Assembly: GCF_040939455.1 (NCBI RefSeq)
Contig: NC_134116.1
Span: forward strand, 73,425,900 to 73,489,899
Length of the DNA: 64,000 bases
Reading direction: 5' to 3'
Source of the DNA: Microcebus murinus
Taxonomy: Eukaryota; Chordata; Mammalia; Primates; Cheirogaleidae
Within the stretch, counting starts at the first letter, position 1. The number at the start of each line of letters is the position of its first letter. The notes below the pieces were generated by a model. That model worked only from the letters and a program-made list of their open reading frames with translations. It was not told where the DNA came from and ran no database searches. Position numbers and translations under genes: made by a program. Below, in pieces: positions 1 through 12,639 of the stretch.

Positions 1-8
1 CCGGTAGG

Positions 9-27
9 ATATATATATATATATATA
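9..27. repeat. (AT)n microsatellite
   Basis: About nine AT dinucleotides at the left edge of the window. Confidence 0.9.
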
Positions 28-424
28 CAGACAGCCGGGGACTTATTCTGGGGAATTGGCCTATGCAGTCGTGAGGCTGGCAAGTCCAAATTCCCTGGGG
101 CAGGCCAGCGGGCCGCAAACACTCCAGCAGGAGCTGATGCTGCCACCTGGAAGCAGGATTGCTTCTCCCTCCAGAAACCTCAGTTTCGCTCTTCGGGCTT
201 CACTGACTGAACGAGGCCAACTCAGATTACAGAAGATAGTCTCCTTTACTTAAAGTGAACTGGTTGTCGATGTTAATCATTTCTACAAAATCTCTTCCGA
301 GCAACACCTAGATTAGTGTTTAATTGAATAATTGGGTACGATGGCCTAGCCAAGTGGACAGGAAAAATCAACCGTCGCAAAGTACATGCTCATATTTTTC
401 ATCATGAAAAATCCATAGGATAGT
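28..424. other. Unique sequence
   Basis: No repeat or exon recognised. A 65-codon open frame at 56-253 has no conserved features. Confidence 0.6.
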
Positions 425-590
425 ATTTATCATTTAACCCTCATCTTATACATAAAGAAATGGAGGCTTAAGAAGGTAAAGAACTTGCTCAAGATCACAC
501 ATATTACAAGGGATGAAGTCAAGCTTTGGAACCAGTTTGACTCCAGAGTCCATGAATTTAACTACTGGGATCTTCTGTCTCACCAAGTAT
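425..590 (-). repeat. MIR SINE, minus orientation
   Basis: The order 'aaccctcat', 'aaatggaggcttaag', 'aacttgctcaagatcacac', then 'gactccagagtccatg' follows the reverse complement of the MIR core. Diverged, no target duplication visible. Confidence 0.75.
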
Positions 591-1253
591 TAATAGCAAG
601 AATTTTCTGCTAAGGATGCTCTCTTTTGGAAGTTGGGTAGGGAAAGGCTGGGAAACGTTAAAGCCAAGAGGAGGTCACATTAGCTCTTAAGCATCAGAGA
701 ACCTTGAGCTCTCGGTTGTGCCAGGCGCCACGGAGTTCAGGGCTCCGTCAGTATAGCCAGCCTCTTCCCCACCACGCCCCTTCCCTGTCCTTCCACCCTG
801 CCATGCGGCACTCGCAGTGAGAACTTAGTTTATCAGCCGCCGTATAAATTCAAGGGATGTTATAATATGGCGAATACAGGGAATACAGCTTGCATGAAAA
901 AAACCAAGTCAAATTAGATTACATATGAAGACAAAGTCAGAGGGATAAATGAAAACGTCATTCCTTCTGCCACTCCAAATAGACTGCTTCCAAAGTTCCA
1001 GTTTAATCAGAGCATCAGCACACCAGCATCAGCAGCAGCTGGGGAAGCTGCCCCCTGGGAGCTGTGACAAAGTGACAAAGTGGACATAAAAGGGTGTGGG
1101 GATAAGAGACTCCACAGAAAGGCAGATAAGTTAGCTGCCTTCCAGTGGAGGTTTTTTCCCAGGTTCTCGGTGATCAGGGTAAGAAAAGAATTTCAGGACG
1201 CATCACATAAGGCAAGCTAGCAACAGCATTTTTTTTTTTAATGATTGAAAGTG

Positions 1254-1254
<1 letters not shown>
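591..1254. other. Unique sequence
   Basis: No exon, repeat or regulatory site that I can support. Confidence 0.5.

Positions 1255-1255
<1 letters not shown>

Positions 1256-1313
<58 letters not shown>
1256..1313. repeat. (GA)n microsatellite
   Basis: About 28 nearly perfect GA units. Read on the minus strand it produces an apparent Ser-Leu repeat protein (1203-1391), which is an artefact. Confidence 0.95.
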
Positions 1314-1314
<1 letters not shown>

Positions 1315-1904
1315 ATGAGAGAGTGAGCAGCTGCACTGGGAGGAAGTGATTTTTGATCTTTCAAAGTCTTACTAATTGAGGGGAGGAACATTCAAGCCTG
1401 GGGGGGTTGGCTCTCACTAAGAATTTGGATAGTAATCCCTAGAACTGGGTTCCCTCCCATTTTTATACTTTCTGTGGTGTCTTGGAACTGTCATGGTGAT
1501 TTCAAGGGTGGAAAAATTTTTAAACCTCCATGTAAATGATATCGTAATTAGCCAAAGTTCATGTAAGGTGACAGAGACAGCTGACAGGCGGGTTGAAGCC
1601 AGTTCTTGCCTGCAGTTATCAGCCCCTCTAGTTAGCTTCTGCATGAGGGTTGTTTACTTCAACGCCTGCACACAATCTGCAAGCCCCTGCATCTGGTCTC
1701 AGCCCTGTCTCCTAGTCTCCTACTCTAACAGACTGACAGTTACTTGGGGTGGGATTTTACTGCTGCCAGAGGACTCTCCCTCAAACAGATGCATCTCTCC
1801 CGCTATCTCCTTCTTTTTCTCATACTCTACAGTTGCATTTCCAAAACTTGTCATTGTCCCTAAAGCTCTCAGCTCTGATTATAGATATTTTAGCAGAAGA
1901 CCTT
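1314..1904. other. Unique sequence
   Basis: Contains a plus-strand open frame of 153 codons (1493-1954, non-ATG start) whose end runs into the MLT1 LTR. Composition and lack of motifs argue against coding. Confidence 0.5.
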
Positions 1905-2257
1905 TAGGGACTGAATGTCTGAGTCCCCCTCAAATCCATATGTTGAAGTCTTAATCCCCATGCAGTGGTATTTGGAGGTGAGATCTGTGGAAGGCAATTA
2001 GGTCACGAGAGTGCAGCCCTCTTGAATGGGATTAGTGCCCTTACACAGAGACTCCAGAGAGCTCTCCTGCCCTCTTTCTGCTGTGTGAGGATACAACAAG
2101 AAGGCGGCTGTGTAAGTCAGGGAGAGAGCCCTCCCCAGAACCCCACCATGCTTGCCACCCTGACCTCAGCCTCCAGAACTGTGGGAAATAAATTTCTGTC
2201 GTTTATAAGCCACTCGGCCTATATCATTTTTTTATAGCAAGCCGACTGACCAAGATA
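1905..2257 (+). mobile_element. MLT1-type MaLR solo LTR
   Basis: Follows the MLT1A/B LTR from end to end: 'gggactgaatgtctgag', 'catatgttgaagtcttaa', 'gggattagtgcccttac', 'tgtgtgaggatacaacaag', 'cctccagaactgtgggaaa' with the AATAAA after it, and the 'gccgactgaccaagata' end. No internal region or second LTR is present, so it is a solo LTR of an old non-autonomous ERVL-MaLR element. Confidence 0.88.
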
Positions 2258-2544
2258 ATCTTGTTCCTACCTTAGGAGAGAAAATAGAGACCAGCAGAGA
2301 TAAGCTTTCTCTGCCTTCACACTGCCACCAAACATAGTTCTGTACCAACCCTCCCAGGCTTCCTCTGCCAGACAGCCTTTGTCTTGTGCTCTGGACTCTG
2401 ATGGCATCCCCATCCATCACCCCTGGAACTTGCCCCATCTGTCATCGCTTTTCTTTCCCTCCCTTACATGTTCAATCTCTTCAGGTTTTCCTTCCCTCCT
2501 GCCTACAAATAGCATAAGTGCTTCCACCATCTTAAAAATACCAT

Positions 2545-3245
2545 AATTCTAGATTATTGCAATAAACATAAGTAGACCAAATGCTTTAGAAATGGAAACA
2601 TATGATCAGAACACATAGGATTTAAAAACAACTATATTCTGATTCCAAGACACATATCTTAAAGACAAGGGCATAGAAAGATTGAAAGTAAGAATATAGA
2701 AAAAAGATAATCCTTCCAACCCCTAAGCAAACGACAGGGAATATCAGATAAAGAAAACTCTAAGATAAGAAATATTACTGGAGATAAAAAGGAAATTTCA
2801 TAGCAATAAAAATTTCAACTTACCAGAAAGATATTTAAAGTCTAAATCTGTATGTGTTTATTATATATGCAATTCAAAATTTGTGTATTCTTCTAAATAT
2901 AGACAGCAAAAATTAATAAAAGTAAAAGGAGAACTATTATAATATACATCAACAGTGGACTGTGGGTTTTAACACACGTCTATCAGTGCCTTATAGAACA
3001 AGCAGAAACCTCACAAAAATAATAATAGTTTATCAACATGATCTAATTGACATATCAATAAATTGAGCTACCAATTGAATGTTGAAATGCACTATGACAA
3101 CTCTCCGAGATGCTCAACCAAAATAGCACACGTATGCATTTACAAGAATGTTTACAGCAGCATTACTTATAATTTTCAAAAACTGGAAACAACCCAGTGG
3201 TATCACAGCAGATTAAATAAATGAATTGTGCTATTTAAAAAAAAC
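2545..3245 (+). mobile_element. Ancient L1 fragment (ORF2 endonuclease part, then 3' part)
   Basis: 2545-3060 resembles old L1 ORF2 in the endonuclease region ('aatattactggagataaaaag', 'aaaagtaaaaggagaa', 'atctaattgacatat'). 3120-3245 resembles the ORF2 end ('tttacagcagcattactta', 'aaactggaaacaaccca'). The middle of ORF2 is missing, so this is an internally deleted or rearranged copy. Highly diverged. Confidence 0.65.
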
Positions 3246-3709
3246 ACCTTGCTTCAACTCTTATTCCTCCTCAAGCTATGAAAACTTTTCCTTATTTATT
3301 TTCCTATTTGTCAATTTTAAGTAAAAAAAAATTGAAAAAAATATATTAGCACCATTTCTTCACTTTTACTGCACTGCTCAATCCTCGGCAATATTTTCAG
3401 CCACCAAATTGTTCCGGTCCAGGCAGCAGTTACAAAATTCCCATGTTTCTCAGTCCTATTCTACTTGGTTGGCCTCTCTGCCTTATCTGACACTGTTGAT
3501 CGCGCCCTTCATTCTGAGAATCTCTTCTGTCTTAATTTCTTGATTTCTGTCTCTTGGTTCCCTTTCTGTTGCGGAAATCTTCTTTTTCAGTGTCTTCCAT
3601 GGCCTTTTGTTTTGTCATTTCAGGTTCGGGGAGCCGGGGGGGCCTTGTCTGTGCTCACGCTGGGTGATGGCATTCAGGCCGTGGCTCCACCCCCACCTCT
3701 GTGCTGAGG
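3246..3709. other. Unique sequence
   Basis: No feature recognised apart from short A/T runs at 3325-3350. Confidence 0.5.
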
Positions 3710-3890
3710 CAGCAGGCACAGTGATGTGCTTGAGCACAGACTTTGAAGTCAGGCAGATGACACACCAGCTCTGCAAATCAAGGTCTCTAAACCCAACCTT
3801 TCTCCTGAGCTGTAATCAGAGGGGCACTAAAAATAAACTTGACCCGCGTTATAACTGTGTCGTGAGACAATTTTTGCATCTCTCCGGATC
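3710..3890 (+). repeat. MIR SINE, plus orientation
   Basis: 'cttgagcacagactttgaag' followed by 'tcaggcaga' matches the MIR 5' part; the 3' half is much diverged. Confidence 0.55.
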
Positions 3891-4859
3891 CATAAATCGT
3901 TGAAAGCCCATATCCTAGTCTCGCAATGCCAGACTCAGTGTATGTACTTCTTAGATCACATTGGCCATGATTGTCTGCTCAGTGCTACAGGTGACTCTGC
4001 AGGAAAATCACTTGGCACCCATGACATTCTTGTTGGCAGAGAAGGGAGATGCCCATCTTTGCTGGAGAGAGGCTGGCTGAGCCCCAGCCCCGCCGCACGG
4101 TGGAGGCTGCTCAGCACTTGCTCTGTCGCAGCCACAGCCGCTCCTGATGCCCTGCATTGCTCGGGGAAGGGCCAGGAAGTGCCCCACTTCACACCTTTGG
4201 CCTCACACTGCCAAGTCCTCACCTCTTGCCCTGAGCTTTCGTGTCACCGCTAAGGTGCAGATTCTGGGGGCTTCCCAAGCCCCCTCACCCACTCGACCCA
4301 CTGGCCTTCCAGAAGGAGGCTGCAAGTTGCAGAGAGGCAAGCATAAAATGTCTCTGGCCCCTGCCTTTTCAATGGATCAATGCCACTCACTGCTTTTGTG
4401 GCAAAAACAACCTAGAAACGTGGGTGAGTTCACACCCCAATGTTAAAGTGGGGGAGGCTTTGGCCAGTGAGCAACAGGAGACAGAAAGGAACCGACAGAA
4501 AGAGTCTTCTCCCTTCCTCTTCCCTGGGAGGCTCTGCTGAGCGCCAGTGTTTCCGAATGCCCTCTCTGGATGTGTCCCGCACGGTTGAACAACCAGCGTG
4601 TTCTCCAGTCAAGTACGGACAGCTTGGGATGCACCATTGCGTGCTCGCTTCCTCTCTTCCTCTTCCTCACTTACCTGCTTCCTTCGCTTTTGCTTCCCTG
4701 AATTGTGCCCGCTCCACAAAGCTTTGGCACACAGGCTCTGACTGAGGCTCCCTTTGCTAGAGAAACCATTCATCAAGAAAAAGAAAGGGGAATTCAAGGA
4801 GGGAGTAAATTGATTCTCTGCCAAGTAACCAGTGTTTTTGCTAAGTGACTTGTTATTAC
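3891..4859. other. Unique, moderately GC-rich sequence
   Basis: Several overlapping open frames of about 100 codons on both strands (for example 3900-4253 and 4440-4745). None shows a domain, splice-site pattern or start context that supports a gene. Confidence 0.5.
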
Positions 4860-5035
4860 GTTTGCTATCTCTTTTAATCCTCACAGAAAAACCATACAGC
4901 GAATATTATTCTCCCCTACTACAGGGAGGAACTGAGGCCCAGTGAGGCTTTAGCAATTCACCAGAGACGACAGGGCTGGGAGCCACAGAGCTGACATGCT
5001 GACTCCAGTGTGTCTTGCTCCGAAGCCAGCCATCT
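4860..5035 (-). repeat. MIR SINE, minus orientation
   Basis: 'cttttaatcctcacag', 'gaactgaggcccagtgagg', 'acagggctgggagccac', 'ctgactccagtgtg' follow the reverse complement of MIR. Confidence 0.85.
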
Positions 5036-6244
5036 TCCCACTGGTCCTCGCTGTCCCTAATATCAGGACCTTGGAGCTCAGGGATTCCATGAAGTTTTCA
5101 TGTGATAATTCACCGGTGGAATTTTTAGAAGCTTTAGGATGATTCAGGGAAGAACATTTTAAATATCCAAGCAGAGCACGATGAGAAAGTCCTAAAATGT
5201 CAGGGTACGTGATCAGTTAAAGCAGATGGTTAAGCTACCATTATTATTTGACATTTAGATATCACTTTATATAATCGCTTCTAAATGGAATCACATTGAT
5301 GAGCCACCCGAAGGTCATGAGAGTTACTTTTACAAGATTGAGAGCATGAAGGGTTGGGAGAGCCCCAGGCAGCCAAGAGGAGAAACGAGAATCCGCCCCA
5401 GGGCTCCATCCTCAGCGTGAAGTCCCTTGGCCACCTGGACCTCTGCTCATCTGCACCATCCAGGTCTGTCTGTTCTCACCATAAAGATCTGTGGGAACAA
5501 AAAGTACAAAGTTTTAGCTAGAAGACTAATCTTGAAACAAAGTAGAGGGGTCCTGACTGCCAGAGACTAAAATGGGAAGGATTTCTCATCCTGCACAGCG
5601 TGTAACTGGCAGGGTTCTACCCGTGTCCAGAGGTTTGGGCCAGAACTGCACTTTGAAACATGAAAGAAAAACCGAATTTGGACCCTGTTACACTACTCAG
5701 TTAGCATCTGTCCGGGTCTTGCATTATGGAGTGATCTGTCTCCCTCCCATGGGAGGAGGGAAATGGGGTTTTTTTTGTGCAATTAAAAAGTCAGACTATT
5801 TGTCCGTCTAACCATTTCCTCTTGGTCTAATCAAGGGCTGGAAGATTAACCCCTTGAAGATGGTTATTAATTTCTAAATGCATAATTACAAAAACAGGTG
5901 GGTTCGTGTAGTTATGGAGAAAGCATTAACACCACCTGCCTGACGTGGGAACAGGCAGGTTTCATCTGAACTTGTTAAGTGGCCCATAGGCCTCCAGAAA
6001 CTCTGCCATGCCACAGTGCAGGTTAGTGCTCTGAGCATCATTGCTACCAGAGCCTGTTTTCTTAAAGAGGCCTTTTCTTTTTCTGCATTTTCCCTGCATG
6101 CTGTTCAATTGCATGCCTGCAACGCAAAAAATCTCCTCCCAAAGAATCGACACTTATATCCTAAAACATGGAACTCTCACCTCCCAACTCACCCTCCTAT
6201 AAAAAGCTGTTCAAAGAACTTAAAACAGACTCAATTGTCTTGCA
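5036..6244. other. Unique sequence
   Basis: No exon or repeat that I can support. Confidence 0.5.
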
Positions 6245-6345
6245 CTATAACATGAATCACCTGGGGATACTGTTAAAATGAACATTCTGACTCAGTGGGT
6301 TTGGGTGGGGCCTGAGATTCTGCATGTCTAGTAAGCCCCAAAGAT
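6245..6345 (+). mobile_element. MER5A-like hAT MITE fragment
   Basis: 'aatcacctggggatactgtt', 'tctgactcagtgggtt' and 'gggtggggcctgagattctg' match MER5A, a non-autonomous hAT-Charlie element. Both terminal inverted repeats are lost. Confidence 0.75.
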
Positions 6346-7271
6346 CGTCAATGCCCACAAATGCCACACTGAGCTTAGCAAGGGCTTAGAAGGGTTTGGA
6401 AGACCATTTGGCTTTTCTTTTGAAAGTTTTGAAAATGATTTTGTCCTTAGAAATATTTTCCCCTTGCAAATGCCTCAATGTTTCCTAAAGGCTGTTCTGG
6501 GAACCACTGCAGACATTTTCAAGCAGATGGGGCTGAAGTTAGAAACTGTGAAGACATCATGTTTTAGCTGTTTTCTTGGGCCACATTGCTTTAGCTGTTG
6601 GCACAGGCACAAACTTGATGCTGCCCTAAAGGCTTACTATCAAAATTGGACATAAAAAAATGGATTTTGCCAAAACTACTTGACTAAATACGTTTATCCC
6701 TGAGACCACCAGGCCCATTTTATTTGGTCTCAAATTGGTTATTTTCCATTGGGTAGTTTCCATTATTTTATGAGGTAACAAGATTTAAATGTTAAAGCAC
6801 ATAAACAGAAGCCGTTTAATTGTGCATCTAAATTCTATATTTGATTGAACAGAAGTAATACTTGTTATTTTGCCTCTATTTCAGGATTTTCATTTTCTGC
6901 TTGGAGAATTCAGTCATTTTAATGTCCAAAGAAACTACTGTAGAAAATGCAAGTAGTCCAAAATACATTTAACCGTCTAGAACAGATGGGGGAAAGGGGT
7001 ATTTTTCCAGATGCTTTAGAAATGCTTAATATGTATTTTTTTTGCTCAAGTAAGCTACATATTATCTGATATTAAAAAAATACCTTATTGGGAGAAAAAT
7101 AAATATAAACATGGTGGTTATTTATAAAATATGCCAATTCTTAGATTTATACTTTATGTTTATTTTTGAAAACTGCCTTCCTTGATCAAATCTTTACCAT
7201 TTACATTTCAGGAATATCCTCCTTATTAGTATCTCTACCTCTAGGTGCTAGCTATTCTTTCTTGGGAGTGC
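6346..7271. other. Unique AT-rich sequence
   Basis: No feature recognised; A/T homopolymer runs only. Confidence 0.5.
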
Positions 7272-7523
7272 GGGGGACAGGATCTTATTCTGTCACCCAG
7301 TGTCATAGCTCACTGCGGCCTTCAACTCCAATTCCTGGGCTCAAGCGATCTTCCCACCTCAGTCTCCCAAGAAGCTGGGAGTACAGGTGGGTACCACCAT
7401 GCCCAGCTAACTTTTTAAAATTTTTGTGTAGAGACAGGGTCTTGCTATGTTTCCCAGGCTGGTCTCAAACTCCTCAGACTCCCAAAGTGATGGGATTACA
7501 AGCATCAGCCACTGTGTCCAGCC
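7272..7523 (-). repeat. Old Alu (AluJ-like), minus orientation
   Basis: Dimeric Alu read in reverse: 'cactgcggccttcaactcc', 'gggctcaagcgatcttccc', 'agagacagggtcttgctatg', 'caggctggtctcaaactcc', 'agtgatgggattacaagc'. The T-tract is degraded and many sites have changed. It lacks the strepsirrhine-type linker duplication, so it is probably an early copy. Confidence 0.9.
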
Positions 7524-7629
7524 CACTATTCTAAAAGATATCCACTCCAAAACATATTTACCAAAACAATCAACTTGAGAAGATTAAGACCTTAAGGGCC
7601 ATTTATCATAATCTCCTATTTCAAGACAC

Positions 7630-9905
7630 TTGCTCAGAACCCCACAGTTCTGGAGAGTGACGTCAGTAACATAAAGGAATAGAGAACTCCTGACTATCCC
7701 TCTTCCCACAGATACGCCATACAAACACCTACACATGGGCTAATTTCCTCCACAAGAAAGCCAGAAACTAGTTGAAAAACTCCTACACACCAAACAATTG
7801 AGAAAATATTTACGTCGAAACAGATAGGAAAAGCAGAGTCACGCTTGTACACAAACTCCATCTTGAGCACAGCTCCTTACAACCGGGAAGGAATCCTCAA
7901 CTCCCGGCTTCTTCCTGAGGAGGGAAGGGTTTGTCACACACATACAGCACCCATCTCTTACAACTCCTGCCGGAGGCTTTGGTTATTAAATCACCTTGCT
8001 TGGGAAGCAGTAGAGACTCTGCACTGGAGAATTTCCTTGAAACACAAAGAACAAAGAGGTTCTTGAATTGCATGAACACTACCAGCAGCTGTAGCTCCTG
8101 GGTTCAGTCTAGCTTCCAGCTTCTCCCTGGAAGGGATTTGTCTGCACACTTTTCCAGAAGCTCCCTGAGATAGAGGCCAGTCCCTCAGGATGCAGCTGGA
8201 AATGTTGGAGTGTTAGATATATGTTCCAGTTTCATCCTTCCTCAGGAAGAAGCTGAGATTAAGAGTTTATCTTGCACTCATTCTGCTCTACTCCCAAGAG
8301 AGGATCTATGGCAAATGCCTATAGTCTCATTCAGACTATACTTTCTGATCCTGGGGAGATAGCTGCTAAGTGTGCAACTTTAAAAATCACCTTTTTGTTC
8401 TCTGTGGTTTAGGGAGACTCAGGAATGTAGAGCACCATCCATGTCCACAGCTGGGTAATTCAGAAGCCAGTCCCTCAGGTGGGAGCTGTAAAAGTTGGGG
8501 TGAGTGCTAATTGGTGAGTGCAATCTCATACAGGCAGCCAGTCTAACAAGACTGGGAAAGGTGGTTTGTCTTATCTAATGCACACAAACCAACACAGAGA
8601 GTCAACAAAAATGAAGAAACGGGGCAATATGAAGAAACAGGCAAATAGTAGAATCAATCTCCAGAAGGCAAACCTAATGAAATGGAGAAATGTGAGTTAC
8701 CTGATAGTGAATTGAAAAGAAGAGTTTAAAAATGCTCACTGAGGTCAGGAGTGCAATGTATGAATAAACTGAGTATTTAACAAAGAAACATACAATATAA
8801 AAAAGTTCCAAAGAGAAATGATTGGAGTTGAAGAGAAGCATAACTGAAGTGAAAAATTCAATAGAGGGGTTCAACAGTAGACTAGATCAAACAAAAGAAA
8901 GGATTAGTGAACTTGAAGACAGGTCATAGGAAATCATCCAATCTGAAGAGCAAAAATAAATAAGAATAAAAAAAGAGAAGATAGCTTGAAGGACTTATGG
9001 GATAGCATCAAGCAGAATAATATACACATTTCTGAAGTTCCAGAAGGAGAAGAGAAAGAGACAAAAAGATATGATTAAAGAAATAATGGCAGAAAACATT
9101 TCAAGCCTGGGGAAGGAATTAGAAATCCAGATCCAGGAAGCCCAGTGACCATCAAATAGGATAAAGCTAAAGAAACTTACCTCAAGACACATTATAATCA
9201 AACTGTCAAAACTTAAAGACAAAGAGAGAATTTTGAAAGCAGCAAAGGAAAAGCAACTTGTTATATGCAGGGGAACATCTGTCAGACTATCAACAGATTT
9301 TTCAGCAGAAGGCTTGTAGGCAAAAAAGGAAGATATTTAAAAAGCTAAAAGAAAAATACCTCCCAACCAAGAATACTATACCCAGAAATTCTATCCTTCC
9401 AAAATGAAGGGGACACAAAAACTTTCTCAAATGGCATTATTCACAATAGCCAAGATATAAAAGCAACTTAAGTATCCAACAACGAATGAATGAATAAAGA
9501 AAATGTGAGAGATACACACACGCACACAGACACATACACACAATGGAATACTATGTAGCCTTTAAAAAGAAGGAAATTCTGTCATTTGTGACTATGTGGA
9601 AGAACCTGGAGGGCATTATCCTAAGTAAAATAAGCTGGAAACAGAAAAACAAATATTACGTGATCTCACTTATATATAGAATCTAAACAGTCAAACTCAT
9701 AGAAGCAAAGAGTAAAATGGCTATTACCAGAGACATTGGTGGGGGAGGGGAGATGTTGGTCAAAGTGTACAAGGTTTCAGTTAGGAGAAACAAGATTTAG
9801 TGATCTATTGCACAGACAGCATGGTGACTAAAGTTAGTAATAATGAATTGTACATTTCAAAATTGCTAAAAAAAAAAAAAGTAGATTTTAAATGTTCTGC
9901 TCCAA
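7630..9905 (+). mobile_element. Internally deleted L1M: 5' UTR and ORF1 joined to the ORF2 end and 3' UTR
   Basis: 7630-8560 resembles the L1M 5' UTR ('gttcagtctagcttccagct', 'cctcaggatgcagctgg'). 8560-9415 is degraded ORF1 ('ttccagaaggagaagag', 'ccagatccaggaagccca', 'aagcagcaaaggaaaagcaa', 'aagaatactatacccag'). At about 9420-9430 it jumps to the ORF2 C-terminus ('acaatggaatactatgtagc') and 3' UTR, ending about 9905. Roughly 3.5 kb of ORF2 is absent. It could be an internal deletion, a separate insertion, or a HAL1-type half-L1. Confidence 0.75.
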
Positions 9906-10891
9906 ACTTCTGAAAAAAGCCACCAGGGAGGGGCTGAAGTGGCTCCACCCAGCCAGAAAGTCTGCTTATGAAGACGGGGCCATCTGAGATTCACAATCTG
10001 AGTGTGCAACTCTTACGTCTCCTCCCAGCCTGTGTGTCTTTTCTGCTAGTGTGCATCTTCATGAAATGCTGGAGGGCAGGGAATTTCCAAATCGAGCACC
10101 CCAGGTCCACTACAAGTCCACAGAGGAAGAGGCATGGGCCTCTCTGTGGATGCCTCAACCTGGAGTACACACCTGCTGGAGAGAGGGAGCTGCTCGCCTG
10201 CTTCTCAGCACAAACTGCTCTCCTGGCTGGATTGGGTGGGGCAACCATGCCTGGTTGTCATGGCACCCGGGGGTGTGCCATGGAATCTGCCCTAATCAAA
10301 CCAAGCAGTTTTTCTAAAGGGGGGGATGCTCTTCTAGCTTGCTACATCTCAGAGCCCCACAGTATTCTACTTTCAGATCTGTCCACGTGGGCTTCCTTAT
10401 CATCTGAGTCAAATTCACAGACCTCCCTCCTGTGTCTCCAAGAAACTCAGTAGCCCACTGGCCACCGAATGCCTATGGAAGGGTGAAAGGGATCCCCCCT
10501 TACCCTTCCACTGGACTCAGAGCTTCTCTTAGTTTAATCCTCGCTGAGATCTTTTATCCTTTATCTTCTACTTTCTCTGCTTTGCAATTTTCCTCCACGA
10601 GAGCCCTGGGAGGCTCCAGCACCTCTCTCTATGATCCACACCCACTCTGCATCTCTTCTCCTTTCTCCTTTGTCAGAATTCCTATATTCCTGCCAGGATA
10701 GTCTGACAAGTGATGTCTCTAGCAGGCCATCTTGTCCCTGCTCCTCTCTAGCTATGATTTTGTGTTCTTTAACAAATCTCTCCCTCCCTTCTCAGACTAT
10801 GTAGATTTGTACTGGCCCACATTGTCAGGATACAAATGGTGGAACTTCAATCCATTTACCTGACTTTTCTTTTGTTCTTTTGATGGTGGCT

Positions 10892-10923
<32 letters not shown>

Positions 10924-11264
10924 TGTATTAGGGAGGCAAGAGGATGGAAGAGATGTGTATGTTTTTCCTAGGCAGTATTCTATGTACATGGATTTGAGTA
11001 CCAGTTTTGCCAATTAATAGATCCTTACATAATATATTTTATTTTGGGGTTGGGGGGTCTTACCCAGTTTTTTCAACTAAAAAATAGAATACCTATTGCG
11101 ATTCAACCAGATTTTATATTTAATATTTAATAGTAACTATAGTTTTTCCACATTATAATGCTACAGATTTTATAATAACTACAGTTTTTCCACGTTAACA
11201 TACTTTAAGATGAGATTTTCTACTTTCTAATTTAACAAACTACTCTGGTATTATTTGCCAGCCA
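9906..11264. other. Unique sequence with a T/CT tract
   Basis: Contains a T-rich tract at about 10896-10925. A 161-codon open frame at 9968-10453 has no recognisable domain and I do not call it a gene. Confidence 0.5.
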
Positions 11265-11455
11265 TTGTTCTAACCAATTTATAAACATGAATTCATTTAA
11301 ATCTAGTAACAATCATATGCTATTTGTTTTATTTTCTTCATTTTTAAAGATTGGGAAACTTATCCAGTGTCACAAAAATAGAATATAGTGAGCTGGGATT
11401 TGAAATAAACAGCATGGTCTGGCTACAGAGTCTGTGTTTTCAACCACTATGCATT
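11265..11455 (-). repeat. MIR SINE, minus orientation
   Basis: 'catgaattcatttaaatc', 'gattgggaaacttatccagt', 'gagctgggatttgaaa' and 'cagagtctgtgttttcaacc' track the reverse complement of MIR. Confidence 0.8.
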
Positions 11456-12639
11456 TATGTCTTATAAATAAGATTAAATGTAAAGTTTTTTTTAAATCCA
11501 TGTAACTCACTAAAAAAAGGCAAACACATGTATTTAAGAAAAAGTTTGCATTATCCAACATTAAATATGTGCTTAATTTTTTAATATCTACCAAAGTTTC
11601 TAGGACACAGTAAGCACCACATTATGTGTTGATTGGCTGGTGGTCACACAGCCAAGTCCCAAGTAGCCATACTGACAAAATGTAGAATAAATTAAGTAAT
11701 AACAAATCATTTATATTTGGCTTTGAATATCTAATATGCCAAAGCAAGACAGAAAGGATTTTTATCTGAAACTCTCCTTCCTAAATGTGCTTTCCCTAGA
11801 GCATTTACTAAATTGTCCCTCAGAAGTCCTGCAAGATGTCAGTAAATTTTCTCTCATTAAAAAATATCATTTTCCATAGATCTGAAGTCATTTTACTATC
11901 AGCTATCATGAGTCTGTAACTCAACTTTATTCAGTAAGCTCTTTGAAATTAAAGCAGGTCTACTGCAGGTTCTATAGACTTTATCAGTCAACTCAGGGAT
12001 GCCAAATAGATCTCATCTGGAGAGTTAACTCTGGACAGTTGTGTCCCCATTGGAGCAATGGGTAGCAAAGAGGTCTGAGGCTGACCCCCAGCTTAATTAT
12101 ATAGAGCATCATTTACAGGCAGCTGGGGGGGGGGGTTCATGGCCACAGAGTGACACTCATTCCATCCCTATGGCCAACTCCTGTGTGTGTAATCATCACA
12201 GCACAATAATCCTGTGGGATTCAAGCACCATTGTCAGAGTATGCTCAAAGTGTGAGAAAGACAATTTCACTTCATTAAACTGAAGTCCAGTAAAGATAAG
12301 AGCCAGCAATATCGATTTCTGCTTGTCACTTTTAAAAGTCAGCCAGGAATTCTACTTTCATTTTCTGAGCTTCAAGTGGCTGGCCTCTCAAATAAGAGAT
12401 TCAGGAAGAAAGGTCACTAGAGATCCCTTTTACCTCAAAGTTGAGAGGCTGGAGATGATACAAGTTAAATCAAGCGTGGCAATGGGACCTGAGAACCTAG
12501 AGATTTGGCAATTTAAAGCAAGGATTCTGGCCTTTTATGGGAACTGGTTTATTCTTCTATGAAATACCACCTATTTCTCAAGGATGAGTCACTGGAAATA
12601 AGGTGACATAATTATAGAATAAAGATTGGGAATTTGCTT
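11456..12639. other. Unique sequence with a G-run
   Basis: Eleven consecutive G at 12125-12135. 12155-12260 weakly resembles a very old MIR in minus orientation, but not enough to call. Confidence 0.45.

Noticed and set aside
1203..1391. Ser-Leu repeat protein on the minus strand
   Set aside because: Translation of the GA microsatellite.
7166..7534. 122-codon open frame resembling a protein with Alu-like text
   Set aside because: It is the antisense translation of an old Alu.
9968..10453. 161-codon open frame
   Set aside because: No domain, no repeat protein, weak start context; unlikely to be coding.
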